DNA of 41,803 nt. It comes from DASXRC01 sp036506495 (GTDB lineage: Bacteria > Actinomycetota > Actinomycetes > Mycobacteriales > Micromonosporaceae). Location of the stretch: positions 1 through 41,803 of the forward strand of contig DASXRQ010000167.1 of NCBI GenBank assembly GCA_036506495.1, in the 5' to 3' direction. This document shows, in pieces, positions 15,687 to 24,225 of the stretch; position 1 is the stretch's first letter, and every line of letters starts with the position of its first letter. The position numbers and the translations under genes were made by a program. The notes beneath the pieces were generated by a model, which did not search any database, had not been told where the DNA came from, and saw only the letters and a program-made list of their open reading frames with translations.

Positions 15687-16355
15687 GTGACTGACAGTCG
15701 GATGAGGGGCCGTGTCAAAGGGCTGTTCGGGGGGCCGTCCCCTGACAACGACCTGATGGACCAGACGCCCGCCTTCTCCGGTCCGGACGCCCAGCGTCAG
15801 GCCCTCCAGGTGCTGGTTCTCGCTCAGCGCACAGCCGACGAGCACGTCGCCGCCGCTCAGCGCCAAGCTGACAAGATTCGGGCGGATGCGCGCGCAACGG
15901 CCGAGCAGATCGCCCGCGAGGCGCAGAAGCATGCCGACGGTGCCCGGCGGGAAGTGGACAAGGCTCTGTCCGATGCGCGTGCAACGGCGGAGCACATCGT
16001 CCGAGACTCCCAGGCGCACGCCGACGGGGCTCGACGCGATTCCGACAAGTTCCTGTCCGATGCGCGAGCAAGCGCGGACGAGATAGTCAAGGATGCCCGG
16101 GCGAATGCCGATGCACTCGAGCGGGAAGCCCAGCAGCGGTACCAGGACGTCGTCGGCAGCTTGGCCGGCAAGCGTGCGGCGCTGCAGCAGCAGATCGAGG
16201 CGTTGCAGCAGTTCGACCGGGACTACCGGGCCCGGCTCAGGACGTTCATGCAAGGTCAACTGCGCGCCCTCGGCGTCGATGAGCCTCCTCCGAACGCCGA
16301 GATCGAGCAGCCGGAAGCCGCGGCGACGACGGCGCCCGCCCGCGAAGCGGAGTGA
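15687..16355 (+). CDS. DivIVA/coiled-coil-type protein with three 29-residue repeats
   Basis: GTG 15687 follows GGAGGTCTTCCT, a good Shine-Dalgarno site. The 222-residue protein has no signal or membrane segment. Residues about 35-190 form one long, Ala-, Glu-, Arg- and Gln-rich helix predicted as coiled coil. Residues 67-153 contain three tandem 29-residue repeats beginning DARATAEQI, DARATAEHI and DARASADEI; the repeats are also recognisable in DNA. The tail is Pro/Glu/Ala-rich. This resembles DivIVA-like and other cytoskeletal scaffold proteins of actinomycetes involved in polar growth or division, although the N-terminal DivIVA membrane-binding motif is not clear. Monocistronic. Confidence 0.7.
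   Translation: MTDSRMRGRVKGLFGGPSPDNDLMDQTPAFSGPDAQRQALQVLVLAQRTADEHVAAAQRQADKIRADARATAEQIAREAQKHADGARREVDKALSDARATAEHIVRDSQAHADGARRDSDKFLSDARASADEIVKDARANADALEREAQQRYQDVVGSLAGKRAALQQQIEALQQFDRDYRARLRTFMQGQLRALGVDEPPPNAEIEQPEAAATTAPAREAE
15885..16145 (+). repeat. Three tandem 87-bp in-frame repeats
   Basis: Units at 15885-15971, 15972-16058 and 16059-16145, each 87 bp and encoding 29 residues that start DARA(T/S)A. The first two are the most alike, including the shared HADGARR segment. An 87-bp unit keeps frame and encodes about four heptads. Confidence 0.75.
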
Positions 16356-16365
16356 CCGGCCGCAA

Positions 16366-16412
16366 CGTCTGCACAGCAATGTGATGCGTCTGTTTCCACA
16401 TCCGTGCAGACG
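16366..16412. terminator. Likely terminator hairpin after the coiled-coil gene
   Basis: Interrupted stem starting 10 bp after the stop: CGTCTGCAC (16366-16374) pairs with GTGCAGACG (16404-16412), and inner ATGTG pairs with CACAT. No T-tract. Confidence 0.45.
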
Positions 16413-16538
16413 TCCGCACGTCCGCAGGGACCTGGAAACGCCGCAAACATACGTTCCGTGGTGCTGGCCTGATCTGGGTGGCATTGTCGTACCTGACGGC
16501 GAGTTGGGTCGGTCGACGCCGTGAAGGGAGATCAGCTG

Positions 16539-17501
16539 GTGCGCCTGCCCGAGTTGCACCTGGCCGACTGGCGTGCGACGAAAGAGACCCTGCACCTGTA
16601 CGCCCAGATCGTCGGCAAGATCCGGCTGGCTACCACGGCTCCGCGCAACCACTGGTGGAACGTCCCGTTGTACGTCGACGTCCGCGGGCTGGCCACCCGG
16701 CGCCTCCACCATCGCGGCACGACGTTCGACATCACGATCGATTTCGTCGATCACGCGCTGATGGTGCGAACCGCCGACGGGCGTACGAGGTCATTCGAGC
16801 TCGGCGACGGCCTGTCCGTCGCGGACTTCGATGCCCGCATCCACGCGCTGCTCAAGGAGCTGGGCATCGACGTCGAAATCAAGGAGGAGCCCTTCGGGGT
16901 GCCGATGACCACCCCATTCGCACGGGACGTGGAGCATGCGTCCTGGGATCGCGAGGCCATCACGGCATTCGGCCGGATCCTGGACTGGTCGGACTCGGTA
17001 TTCGAGGAGTTCAGCGGATGGTTCAACGGCAAGACCAGCCCGGTGCACCTCTTCTGGCACAGCTTCGACCTCGCGGTGACGCGGTTCTCTGGCCGCCCGA
17101 CGCCGCCCATGGACGCCGACCGGGTCACGCGTGAGGCGTACACGCACGAGGTCATCTCGTTCGGCTTCTGGCCCGGCGACGAGACGCTCGGCGATGCCGC
17201 GTACTACTCCTACACCGCACCGGAGCCCGACGGGCTGCGCGACCAGTGGCTGTCCGCCGGCGAGTGGATCAAGTGGCGCTCGGGCTCGCTGGCGATCCTG
17301 CCCTACGACGCGGTCCGGACCGCGCAGCATCCCCGAACCACATTGCTCGCGTTCTGCCAGAGCGCCTACGAGGCCGGCGCTCGCCTGGCCGGCTGGGACA
17401 CCACCAGCTTCGAATCGACCTGGTGCCCCACCGCGGAGGACCTCAAGGAGCTTCACGCCACCGCGGCGGCCGACCTCGGCCGTCCGAGGGAGCGGCGCTG
17501 A
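16539..17501 (+). CDS. DUF5996-family protein
   Basis: The preferred start is GTG 16539 behind GGGAG (320 residues); GTG 16521 would add six residues without its own site. Characteristic segments are LHLADWRATKETLHLYAQIVGKIRLA, PRNHWWNVPLYVDVRGL and EVISFGFWPGD, which mark DUF5996. The family is widespread in actinobacteria and has no assigned activity; it is soluble and carries many conserved Trp and His residues, so an enzyme is possible. The gene stands alone on this strand, and its last 59 bp overlap the 3' end of the convergent PAP2 gene. The family call is confident, the function unknown. Confidence 0.85.
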   Translation: MRLPELHLADWRATKETLHLYAQIVGKIRLATTAPRNHWWNVPLYVDVRGLATRRLHHRGTTFDITIDFVDHALMVRTADGRTRSFELGDGLSVADFDARIHALLKELGIDVEIKEEPFGVPMTTPFARDVEHASWDREAITAFGRILDWSDSVFEEFSGWFNGKTSPVHLFWHSFDLAVTRFSGRPTPPMDADRVTREAYTHEVISFGFWPGDETLGDAAYYSYTAPEPDGLRDQWLSAGEWIKWRSGSLAILPYDAVRTAQHPRTTLLAFCQSAYEAGARLAGWDTTSFESTWCPTAEDLKELHATAAADLGRPRERR

Positions 17502-18963
17502 CCGACGCCGGCGTGGTCGGCCGACTCTGCTCTTGCTCAGGTGCCGCGTTGGCGGTGTCTTCCGCGTCGGGACGCACGACCCACCACAACAGGGTCATCC
17601 ACATCGCCGCGAGCAGTACCGCACCGAGGACGTCCGTGGGGTGATGCATGCCGCGGTAGATCCGGGACGCCGTCACGGCTGCCGGCATGAGGACGGCCGC
17701 CACCACGGTGACCCACCGCCACCAGCGGTCCGTTCGCGGCATCACGATGATCGCGATGGCCGTGTAGAGACAGATGGTGGCGGCGATGTGTCCGGACGGG
17801 AAGCTCGACGTCGGTAGGCGGTCGTCCAGATGGGACACGTCGGGCCGCGGCCGGTCGACCGCTGCCGCGGAAGCCAGAAACAGGCTCAGCTCGCCGATCA
17901 ACGCGAGCGCGACAAACACCACCGGCCGCCACCGGCGCAGGATGGCCAGGACCAACGGGCAGAAGACGAGCGAGACGGCCAGGATGGCGTGGGTGTCCCC
18001 CGCCCTGCTCAACCACCAACTGACGTCGTCCAACACCGGCGTGCGATGGTTGGCCAACCACCGGGGTACGGCGTCGTCCACCGTCTCGACGACGGTGCCG
18101 TCCGCGTACCGGCTGACCAGCATGCCGAAGACGAACAGCGCGCCGAAGATCAGCACCCAGCCGGTCACGAGCTCGGCCAGGCCGGCGCGCGGGTGCGGCA
18201 GCATGTGGCGTTCGTGCGGAGCCGGTGCGATCTCACCGGCCGCCTCGGGTTCGATCCCTTCGGTGATCGCCGGGACCGCCTCGCCGACCTCCCGACGCCA
18301 GAGCCGGAAGGCGTACGCGGTCACCCCGAGCCAGGCGAGCCCGAGCAGCCAGCCGGCCAGGACGTCGGAGACGTAGTGCACGCCAAGGGCGACCCTCGTG
18401 AAGCCGACGAGCACCACGATGGCGGCGAAGGCCGCGATCGTGACAGCACGTAATCGCCGGGGGGCGACCGGGAGAAAGATCAGTAGCAGCGCTCCGTACG
18501 TCACGATCGATCCCAGCGCATGCCCGCTCGGGAAGCTGTTCCCCGGTGCGCTGGCCACGGGCATGTCGACGACCGGACGGAGTCGGCCGACGATGAGCTT
18601 CAGCGACGGGTCGAGCATGAGGGCACCCACGCCGGTTACGACGAGGTACGCGGCCAACCTCCGCTGTCCGCGGATCAGCAGGCCGATGACGACGATGACC
18701 ACCAACCAGATCATGACTGGCCGCCCGCCAAGTGCGGTGAGTGCGGTAAGCGCGGTGACGACTGGACGGTGAGCGGACACGATGCCGTTCAGCCAGTCCG
18801 CCACACCATGGTCTACGCGGTACAGCGGCTTCCACCCGAACCGCACCAGCATGAGCAGCAGGCCGAACCCGGAACCCACGCCCACAACCGCGACCAGCCC
18901 AACCAGGCTGCGACCGGTGAAACGTTCGACCCGATCCGGTGCCGGGTGCCCGGCTTCATCCAT
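17443..18963 (-). CDS. Membrane protein with two tandem PAP2 phosphatase domains
   Basis: From ATG 18963 (behind GAAGGA) the protein is 506 residues with about 12 hydrophobic segments. Domain 1 has the complete PAP2 signature: K122 with RP129-130, PSGH 145-148, and R190, H196, D200. Domain 2 has RP373-374, PSGH 389-392, R434, H440 and D444, but the Lys seven residues before RP is Ala366. PAP2 enzymes dephosphorylate phosphatidate, diacylglycerol pyrophosphate or isoprenyl pyrophosphates at the membrane. A divergent diacylglycerol kinase gene 132 bp away suggests opposed control of the phosphatidate/diacylglycerol pool. The C-terminal 40 residues are polar and overlap the convergent DUF5996 gene. 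Confidence 0.87.
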   Translation of the reverse strand: MDEAGHPAPDRVERFTGRSLVGLVAVVGVGSGFGLLLMLVRFGWKPLYRVDHGVADWLNGIVSAHRPVVTALTALTALGGRPVMIWLVVIVVIGLLIRGQRRLAAYLVVTGVGALMLDPSLKLIVGRLRPVVDMPVASAPGNSFPSGHALGSIVTYGALLLIFLPVAPRRLRAVTIAAFAAIVVLVGFTRVALGVHYVSDVLAGWLLGLAWLGVTAYAFRLWRREVGEAVPAITEGIEPEAAGEIAPAPHERHMLPHPRAGLAELVTGWVLIFGALFVFGMLVSRYADGTVVETVDDAVPRWLANHRTPVLDDVSWWLSRAGDTHAILAVSLVFCPLVLAILRRWRPVVFVALALIGELSLFLASAAAVDRPRPDVSHLDDRLPTSSFPSGHIAATICLYTAIAIIVMPRTDRWWRWVTVVAAVLMPAAVTASRIYRGMHHPTDVLGAVLLAAMWMTLLWWVVRPDAEDTANAAPEQEQSRPTTPASVSAAPSDGRGRPPRWREAP

Positions 18964-19095
18964 CGCGTACGTCCTTCCGGTCGCGAGGCACGCCGGCCCC
19001 CGAGGGTCATACCCCCGTCGGCGTCGGGCTATGCGATGCCGCGTCCGACGTGGTCGATCCGCGTAGTCAGCCGGGCCAGTGGGTAACCACCGCGC

Positions 19096-20004
19096 ATGAC
19101 CCCCGCCACCGTCGCCGTCATCGCCCACCGGAAGAAGTCGCTCGACGGCGGGCTCGACGAATTGCGTACGCGGATCAGCGACCAGGGCTGCGACAAGCTG
19201 CTCTGGTTTGAGGTCTCGAAGAGCAGGAAGGCGGCGAAGAAGGCTCGGCGCGCGCGCAAGGCCGGGGCTGACCTGGTTTTCGTGTGGGGTGGCGACGGCA
19301 TGGTTCAGCGCTGCGTCGACGCTCTCGCCGGATCGGGCACGGCGGTGGCGATCGTCCCCGCGGGCACGGCCAACCTTCTGGCCACCAACCTCGACATCCC
19401 GCGGGACGTGGCAACGGCCGTACGGATCGGGTTCCGCGGCAGGCGCAGGACCCTGGACCTCGGAACGATCAACGGTGAACACTTCGCGGTCATGGCCGGA
19501 GCCGGTTTCGACGGCGCGATGATCCGTCAAGCAGACCGCAGTCTGAAGGATCGGGCTGGGCGGCTGGCGTACGTGTGGACGGGGCTACGGCATGTCAAGG
19601 ACCGCGCCGTCCGGGTGAAGGTCCACATCGATGGCACGACATGGTTCGACGGGAAGGCGAGCTGCGTACTCCTCGGCAACGTCGGCACGATCACCGGAGG
19701 CATCCGGGCGTTCGACGACGCCCGACCGGATGACGGATGGCTGGAGGTCGGCGTCGCCACCGCGGAGGGGGCCGTGGCGTGGGCCCGCACGCTCGGCCGG
19801 ATGGCCGCGGGCCGTTCCGACCGTTCGCCGTTCGTGCGAATCACCCGGGCCAAGGTCGCCGACATCAGATTCCGTACCCCGATGACGTACGAGCTCGACG
19901 GCGGCGCGCGGAACACGGTCAAGCGACTCAAGGCACGCATCGAGCCCGGCGCCCTGACGCTCTGCGTACCGGAGCCGGACATTGCGCATGGCACGGCCCG
20001 CTGA
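19096..20004 (+). CDS. Diacylglycerol kinase family protein (DagK-like)
   Basis: The 302-residue protein has the lipid-kinase nucleotide loop VWGGDGMVQRCVDAL (GGDG at residues 65-68), then PAGTANLLATNLDIP and GAGFDGAMI. These motifs define the DAGK catalytic fold; soluble bacterial members phosphorylate diacylglycerol or related lipids at the membrane surface. There is no membrane segment. The gene is divergent from the tandem PAP2 gene and heads a likely operon with a small basic protein (27 bp downstream) and a SnoaL-like protein. Sphingosine- or ceramide-kinase-like substrates cannot be excluded. Confidence 0.88.
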   Translation: MTPATVAVIAHRKKSLDGGLDELRTRISDQGCDKLLWFEVSKSRKAAKKARRARKAGADLVFVWGGDGMVQRCVDALAGSGTAVAIVPAGTANLLATNLDIPRDVATAVRIGFRGRRRTLDLGTINGEHFAVMAGAGFDGAMIRQADRSLKDRAGRLAYVWTGLRHVKDRAVRVKVHIDGTTWFDGKASCVLLGNVGTITGGIRAFDDARPDDGWLEVGVATAEGAVAWARTLGRMAAGRSDRSPFVRITRAKVADIRFRTPMTYELDGGARNTVKRLKARIEPGALTLCVPEPDIAHGTAR

Positions 20005-20031
20005 CGGGTATCAAGGCGCGGAGCGTCTGAC

Positions 20032-20244
20032 ATGAAAGTGAGTACGCCCATGATCTGGAAAAGCTTGGCCCGCTGGGCGCTGGTCGTTGTTGCCGTGCCG
20101 CTGGCGGTCGCCGGTGTCCGCCGGCTGAGCGACGCGATGGAGACCCGGCGTGGGTCGTCCCGGACAACTCGGTTCTTGCGTCGCTCGGCGGACTCGGCGC
20201 AGCGCCTGTTCGGTCGGCCGAAACGCCGACGCTGGCGGCGGTAG
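20032..20244 (+). CDS. Small basic single-pass membrane protein (70 aa)
   Basis: ATG 20032 follows GGAG at a good distance. The product has a hydrophobic segment at about residues 12-28 (LARWALVVVAVPLAVAGV) and a strongly basic remainder ending RPKRRRWRR. It has the look of a small membrane anchor or a histidine-free membrane peptide; I do not recognise the family. Tight spacing (27 bp after the lipid kinase, 9 bp before the next gene) suggests cotranscription, perhaps recruiting the kinase to the membrane, which is only an inference. Confidence 0.65.
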   Translation: MKVSTPMIWKSLARWALVVVAVPLAVAGVRRLSDAMETRRGSSRTTRFLRRSADSAQRLFGRPKRRRWRR

Positions 20245-20253
20245 CGTCGCCTG

Positions 20254-20706
20254 ATGGAACCGGATCCACGAAGTTCGCTCACAGCACTGTACGAGGCGGT
20301 GCTCGACGCCTGGAATGCCGCCGACGCCGACGCCTTCGCGGCAGGGTTCGCCGACGACGGTGTGATCGTCGGGTTCGACGGTAGTCAGCACGCCGGACGG
20401 GCCGAGATCGCCAAACAGATCGGCCTTATCTTTGCCGACCATCGGACCGGTCGGTATGTCGGCAAGGTTCGAGACGTGCGGCCCGTCGGCGAGAAGGGCG
20501 CCATCCTGCGTGCGGTCGCCGGCGTCGTCCCGGCCGGACAGACCGACCTCAACCCGCAGCTCAACAGCGTCCAGTCGATCACCGCCGAGGTGCGCGATGG
20601 CCGGTGGCACATCGTGCACTACCAGAACACGCCGGCCGCGCTTCACGGCCGCCCCGACCTCGCCGACGCACTCACGAACGAACTCCGTGCCCTCCGGTCG
20701 ATCTAG
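20254..20706 (+). CDS. SgcJ/EcaC-type SnoaL-like (NTF2 fold) protein
   Basis: The 150-residue protein is a single NTF2/SnoaL-like domain: an N-terminal helix pair (SLTALYEAVLDAWNAADADAFAAGF), then GVIVGFDGSQHAGRAEIAKQIG, and a C-terminal sheet (SVQSITAEVRDGRWHIVHYQNTPAALHGRP). The GFDGS and YQNTPAA segments are typical of the SgcJ/EcaC group, often named oxidoreductases in antibiotic clusters, though the fold serves many roles. It is the last gene of the kinase operon. Its stop codon lies inside the left arm of a large inverted repeat shared with the end of rhaB. Confidence 0.83.
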   Translation: MEPDPRSSLTALYEAVLDAWNAADADAFAAGFADDGVIVGFDGSQHAGRAEIAKQIGLIFADHRTGRYVGKVRDVRPVGEKGAILRAVAGVVPAGQTDLNPQLNSVQSITAEVRDGRWHIVHYQNTPAALHGRPDLADALTNELRALRSI

Positions 20707-20759
20707 GGTGAATACTGGTAGTTGGAGATCGACTGACCAGAATTCGCCCTAGATCGACC
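20696..20759. terminator. Large symmetric inverted repeat containing both stop codons
   Basis: Arms 20696-20719 and 20736-20759 (24 nt each, two mismatches, one a potential G-U pair) flank a 16-nt loop. Each arm begins with the Ser-Ile-stop codons of one gene (TCG ATC TAG), so the ends of the SnoaL-like gene and rhaB are mirror images. This is a strong bidirectional terminator by position and stem length. Confidence 0.8.
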
Positions 20760-22197
20760 CGCGGAAGGGGGCGCTCGTCCGCGCGGCGGCGGCAGCCCAG
20801 ACGCGTTCGTTGCCGCGAGGTTCGTAACGCGCGATGCGTTGGGTTCCGCGTACCAGCGCGCGCATCGCGGGCAGATCGCCGCCGACGGCGCCGGCGCGCC
20901 GGGCCTGGACCAGGACGTTGCCGAGGGCGGTCGCCTCGACCGGCCCCGCGAGCACCGGAAGCCCGCAGGCGTCCGCGGTCAGCTGGCACAGCAGACCGTT
21001 CCGCGCGCCGCCGCCGACCAGGTGGATCACCCGAGCCTCGCGCCCGGACAGCTCCTGCGCCTGCCGCACCGCGGCACGGTGCCCCAGCGCGAGGCTATCG
21101 AGGATGCACCGCACAACCACGGCGGGATTCCCCGGGGGCGTCTGCCCGGTGCGTCGGCACGCCTGCGCGATCCGGGCCGGCATGTCGCCCGGCGGCAGGA
21201 ACACCGGGTCGTCGAGGTCAACGACCGCCGCGAGCGGCGGCTGGGCGGCGGCCAGCGGAAGCAGCTCCGGCAGGTCGGCCCGGCCCCAGGCACGCAGGCA
21301 CTCCTGCAGGGGCCACAGACCCATGACGTTGCGAAGGTAGCGGATGGTGCCGTCCACGCCGCCCTCGTTGGAGAAATTGGCGCGGCGGCTGGCTTCGGTC
21401 AAGACCGGAGCGTCCAGCTCCATCCCGACGAGGGACCAGGTGCCACAGGAGATGAACGAGAAGTCCGCTCCCGACGCGGGCACGCCGACCACGGCGGAGG
21501 CGGTGTCGTGCGAACCCACCGCGACCACCTGCGTGGCATGAGGCAGCCCGACCTCGGGCAGTACCGGCCCGATCAGGGTTCCGGGCTCGTGCAGCGGCGG
21601 AAACAGCTCCACGCGAATGCCGGCGTCGGCCATCAGCTCGGCGGCCCACTCCCGGCGGCGCACGGCGTACAACTGGGTGGTTGAGGCATTGGTGGCTTCG
21701 GCGCCGATGTGTCCGGTGAGCCAGTAGTTGACGAGGTCCGGCATGAGCAGCAGCCGCTCGGCCGCGGCGAGCTGCGGCGTGCCGGCCGCGGCGACGAGCT
21801 GGTACAGCGTGTTGAACGGCAACTGCTGCAGCCCGGTGGTGACGTACAACCGCTCCTCACCCAGACGCTTGGCCGTCGGTTCCAGCACCCCGTCGGTACG
21901 CGTATCGCGGTAGTGCACCGGGTTGCCGAGCAGCGCTCCGGAGGCGTCGAGCAGGCCATAGTCGACTCCCCACGCGTCGATGCCCACGCTGCTCACCGGT
22001 CCCGCCGCGTGCAGGCCGTCGACGACGCCGGCGTACAGCGCGAGAATGTCCCAGTGCAGCGTGCCGGCGACGCGCACCGGCGTGTTCGGGAAGCGGTGCG
22101 CCTCGGCCAGGTCGAGCCGCCCGTCGCCGACCCGCCCCACCACCACGCGGCCGCTCGACGCGCCGAGGTCGACCGCCGCGACTGAGACCGTGCTCAC
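20749..22197 (-). CDS. rhaB: Rhamnulokinase (L-rhamnulose kinase)
   Basis: The 482-residue protein is an FGGY-family carbohydrate kinase. It starts (GTG) with the phosphate-binding VAAVDLGASSGRVVVGRV and contains VGIDAWGVDYGLLD, the rhamnulokinase-type GLQQLPFNTLYQL, GSHDTASAVVG and IHLVGGGARNGLLCQLTADACGLPV. It phosphorylates L-rhamnulose to rhamnulose 1-phosphate in the cytosol. Its GTG overlaps the stop codon of the upstream aldolase/dehydrogenase gene (GTGA), so the two are translationally coupled. It is the last gene of the rhamnosidase-rhaI-aldolase-rhaB operon. Assignment is firm from motifs and context. Confidence 0.94.
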   Translation of the reverse strand: MSTVSVAAVDLGASSGRVVVGRVGDGRLDLAEAHRFPNTPVRVAGTLHWDILALYAGVVDGLHAAGPVSSVGIDAWGVDYGLLDASGALLGNPVHYRDTRTDGVLEPTAKRLGEERLYVTTGLQQLPFNTLYQLVAAAGTPQLAAAERLLLMPDLVNYWLTGHIGAEATNASTTQLYAVRRREWAAELMADAGIRVELFPPLHEPGTLIGPVLPEVGLPHATQVVAVGSHDTASAVVGVPASGADFSFISCGTWSLVGMELDAPVLTEASRRANFSNEGGVDGTIRYLRNVMGLWPLQECLRAWGRADLPELLPLAAAQPPLAAVVDLDDPVFLPPGDMPARIAQACRRTGQTPPGNPAVVVRCILDSLALGHRAAVRQAQELSGREARVIHLVGGGARNGLLCQLTADACGLPVLAGPVEATALGNVLVQARRAGAVGGDLPAMRALVRGTQRIARYEPRGNERVWAAAAARTSAPFRGSI

Positions 22198-24224
22198 CGC
22201 AGAAACGCCGCGGCCACCCCGGCGTCGACCGGGATGTGCAGGCCGGTGGTGTGGGACAGTTCGCCGGCGGTGAGCACGAAGACGGCATTGGCCACGTGTT
22301 CGGGCAGCACCTCCCGCTTGAGCAGCGTGCGCTTGGCGTAGTACGCGCCGAGCTCCTCCTCGGGTACGCCGTACACGGCGGCGCGCTGGGCGCCCCAGCC
22401 GCCGGCGAAGATGCCGGAGCCGCGGACCACGCCGTCCGGGTTGACGCCGTTGACCCGGATGCCGTGCTCTCCCAGCTCGGCGGCGAGCAGCCGCACCTGG
22501 TGGGCCTGGTCTGCCTTTGCGGCGCCGTACGCGACGTTGTTGGGGCCGGCGAACAACGAGTTCTTGCTGGAGATGTAGACGATGTCGCCGCCCATGCCCT
22601 GCTCGATCATGATGCGGGCGGCTTCCCGGGAGACGAGGAACGAGCCCTTGGGCATCACGTCGTGCTGCAGGTCCCAGTCCGCCTCCGAGGTTTCCAGCAA
22701 GGGCTTGGATATGGACAGGCCGGCGTTGTTGACGACGAGGTCGACGCCGCCGAACGCGAGGACCGCCTGGCGCAGCGCCTCGGCGACCGCGGAAGCGTCG
22801 GTCACATCGGCGGTCACCGCGACCGCGGCGTCCGCACCGCCGATCTCCCGGGCCACCGTGGCGGCCGCGTCGACGAGGCGGTCGGCGACGACCACGCAGG
22901 CGCCCTCGGCGGCGGCGCGGTGCGCGATCGCCCGGCCGATGCCGGAGCCGCCGCCGGTGACGAACGCGATCCGGGTGGCCAGTGCCTTGGGCTTCGGCAT
23001 CCGGCGCAGCTTCGCCTCCTCCAGCGCCCAGTACTCGATGCGGAACTTCTCCGCCTCGTCGATCGGCGCGTACGTCGACACGGCCTCGGCGCCGCGCATG
23101 ACGTTGATGGCGTTGACGTAGAACTCGCCGGCGACCCGCGCGGTCTGCTTGTCCGCGCCGTAGCTGAACATGCCCACGCCCGGCACCAGGACGATGGCCG
23201 GATCGGCGCCGCGCATGGCCGGGCTGCTCGCGTCGGCGTGCCGCTGGTAGTACGCGGCGTAATCCCGCCGGTATTCCTCGTGCAGCGTCCGGAGGCGGGC
23301 GACGACCTCCGCCAGCGGGGCGGTCGGCGGCAGGTCGAGCACCATCGGCCGTACCTTCGTGCGCAGGAAGTGGTCCGGACAGGAGGTGCCCAGCGCGGCC
23401 AGCCGCGGATGCTCGCTGTGGGCCAGGAAGTCCAGCACCACATCGGTGTCGGTGTAGTGGCCGACCTTGGGCGCATCGGTGGATGCGAGGCCACGGATGA
23501 CCGGGGCGAGCGCGGCGGCCCGTTCCCGCCGCTCCGCCTCCGGCAGCCGCTCGTACCCGGGCACCGGCGGGCCGAACGGCTCGGGCCGACCGTGCTCGGC
23601 GAGGAAGCGGGTGGCCGTGGCGATGATGTCCAGCGAGTTCGCCTCGCACTGCTCGCTGGTCGCTCCCCATGCGGTGATGCCGTGCCCGCCGAGGATCACA
23701 CCGATCGCCTCGGGGTGAGCCCGCTCTACGGCCGCGATGTCCAGGCCCAGCTGGAAACCCGGGCGCCGCCACGGTACCCACACCACCTGTTCGCCGAAGA
23801 TCTCCTTGGTCAGGGCGGCACCGTCGGCGGACGTGGCGATCGCGATGCCCGAGTCGGGATGCAGGTGGTCCACGTGGGCCGCGCCGACCAGCCCGTGCAT
23901 GGCCGTGTCGATCGACGGCGCCGCGCCACCCCGACCGTGCAGGCAGTAGTCGAACGCGTCGACCATCTCGTCTTCCCGCGCCACGCCGGGGTAGACGTCG
24001 ACCAGGGCCCGCAGCCGGTCCAGCCGCAGCACGGCGAGGCCCGCTGGGGTGAGGGTGCCCAGGTCGCCGCCGGACCCCTTCACCCACAGCAGCTCGACGT
24101 CCTCGCCCGTCGCCGGGTCCACCGCGGTCCCCTTGGCGGACGTGTTCCCGCCAGCGAAGTTGGTGTTGCGCGGATCCGATCCCAGTCGATTGGACCGGGC
24201 GACCAGCTCATCCACAGTGGACAT
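22194..24224 (-). CDS. Bifunctional rhamnulose-1-phosphate aldolase / short-chain alcohol dehydrogenase
   Basis: The 676-residue protein (ATG behind GGGGAG) has two parts. Residues 1-400 are a class II aldolase/adducin-type domain with GGNTS near the N-terminus, the zinc-binding HVDHLHPDSGIA segment and GGHGITAWG. Residues about 425-676 are a classical SDR with TGGGSGIGRAIA, NNAGL and the YGAAK active site. Such fusions (RhaEW/YuxG type) split rhamnulose 1-phosphate into DHAP and L-lactaldehyde and oxidise the aldehyde to lactate with NAD. Fusing both steps avoids release of the toxic aldehyde. The stop of rhaI lies one base before its ATG. The family is well known; the exact oxidised product is inferred. 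Confidence 0.92.
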   Translation of the reverse strand: MSTVDELVARSNRLGSDPRNTNFAGGNTSAKGTAVDPATGEDVELLWVKGSGGDLGTLTPAGLAVLRLDRLRALVDVYPGVAREDEMVDAFDYCLHGRGGAAPSIDTAMHGLVGAAHVDHLHPDSGIAIATSADGAALTKEIFGEQVVWVPWRRPGFQLGLDIAAVERAHPEAIGVILGGHGITAWGATSEQCEANSLDIIATATRFLAEHGRPEPFGPPVPGYERLPEAERRERAAALAPVIRGLASTDAPKVGHYTDTDVVLDFLAHSEHPRLAALGTSCPDHFLRTKVRPMVLDLPPTAPLAEVVARLRTLHEEYRRDYAAYYQRHADASSPAMRGADPAIVLVPGVGMFSYGADKQTARVAGEFYVNAINVMRGAEAVSTYAPIDEAEKFRIEYWALEEAKLRRMPKPKALATRIAFVTGGGSGIGRAIAHRAAAEGACVVVADRLVDAAATVAREIGGADAAVAVTADVTDASAVAEALRQAVLAFGGVDLVVNNAGLSISKPLLETSEADWDLQHDVMPKGSFLVSREAARIMIEQGMGGDIVYISSKNSLFAGPNNVAYGAAKADQAHQVRLLAAELGEHGIRVNGVNPDGVVRGSGIFAGGWGAQRAAVYGVPEEELGAYYAKRTLLKREVLPEHVANAVFVLTAGELSHTTGLHIPVDAGVAAAFLR

Positions 24225-24225
24225 A

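Noticed and set aside
20749..24087. Single minus-strand frame spanning rhaB and much of the upstream gene
   Set aside because: The N-terminal part is a shadow of the aldolase/dehydrogenase in another frame; rhaB begins at GTG 22197.
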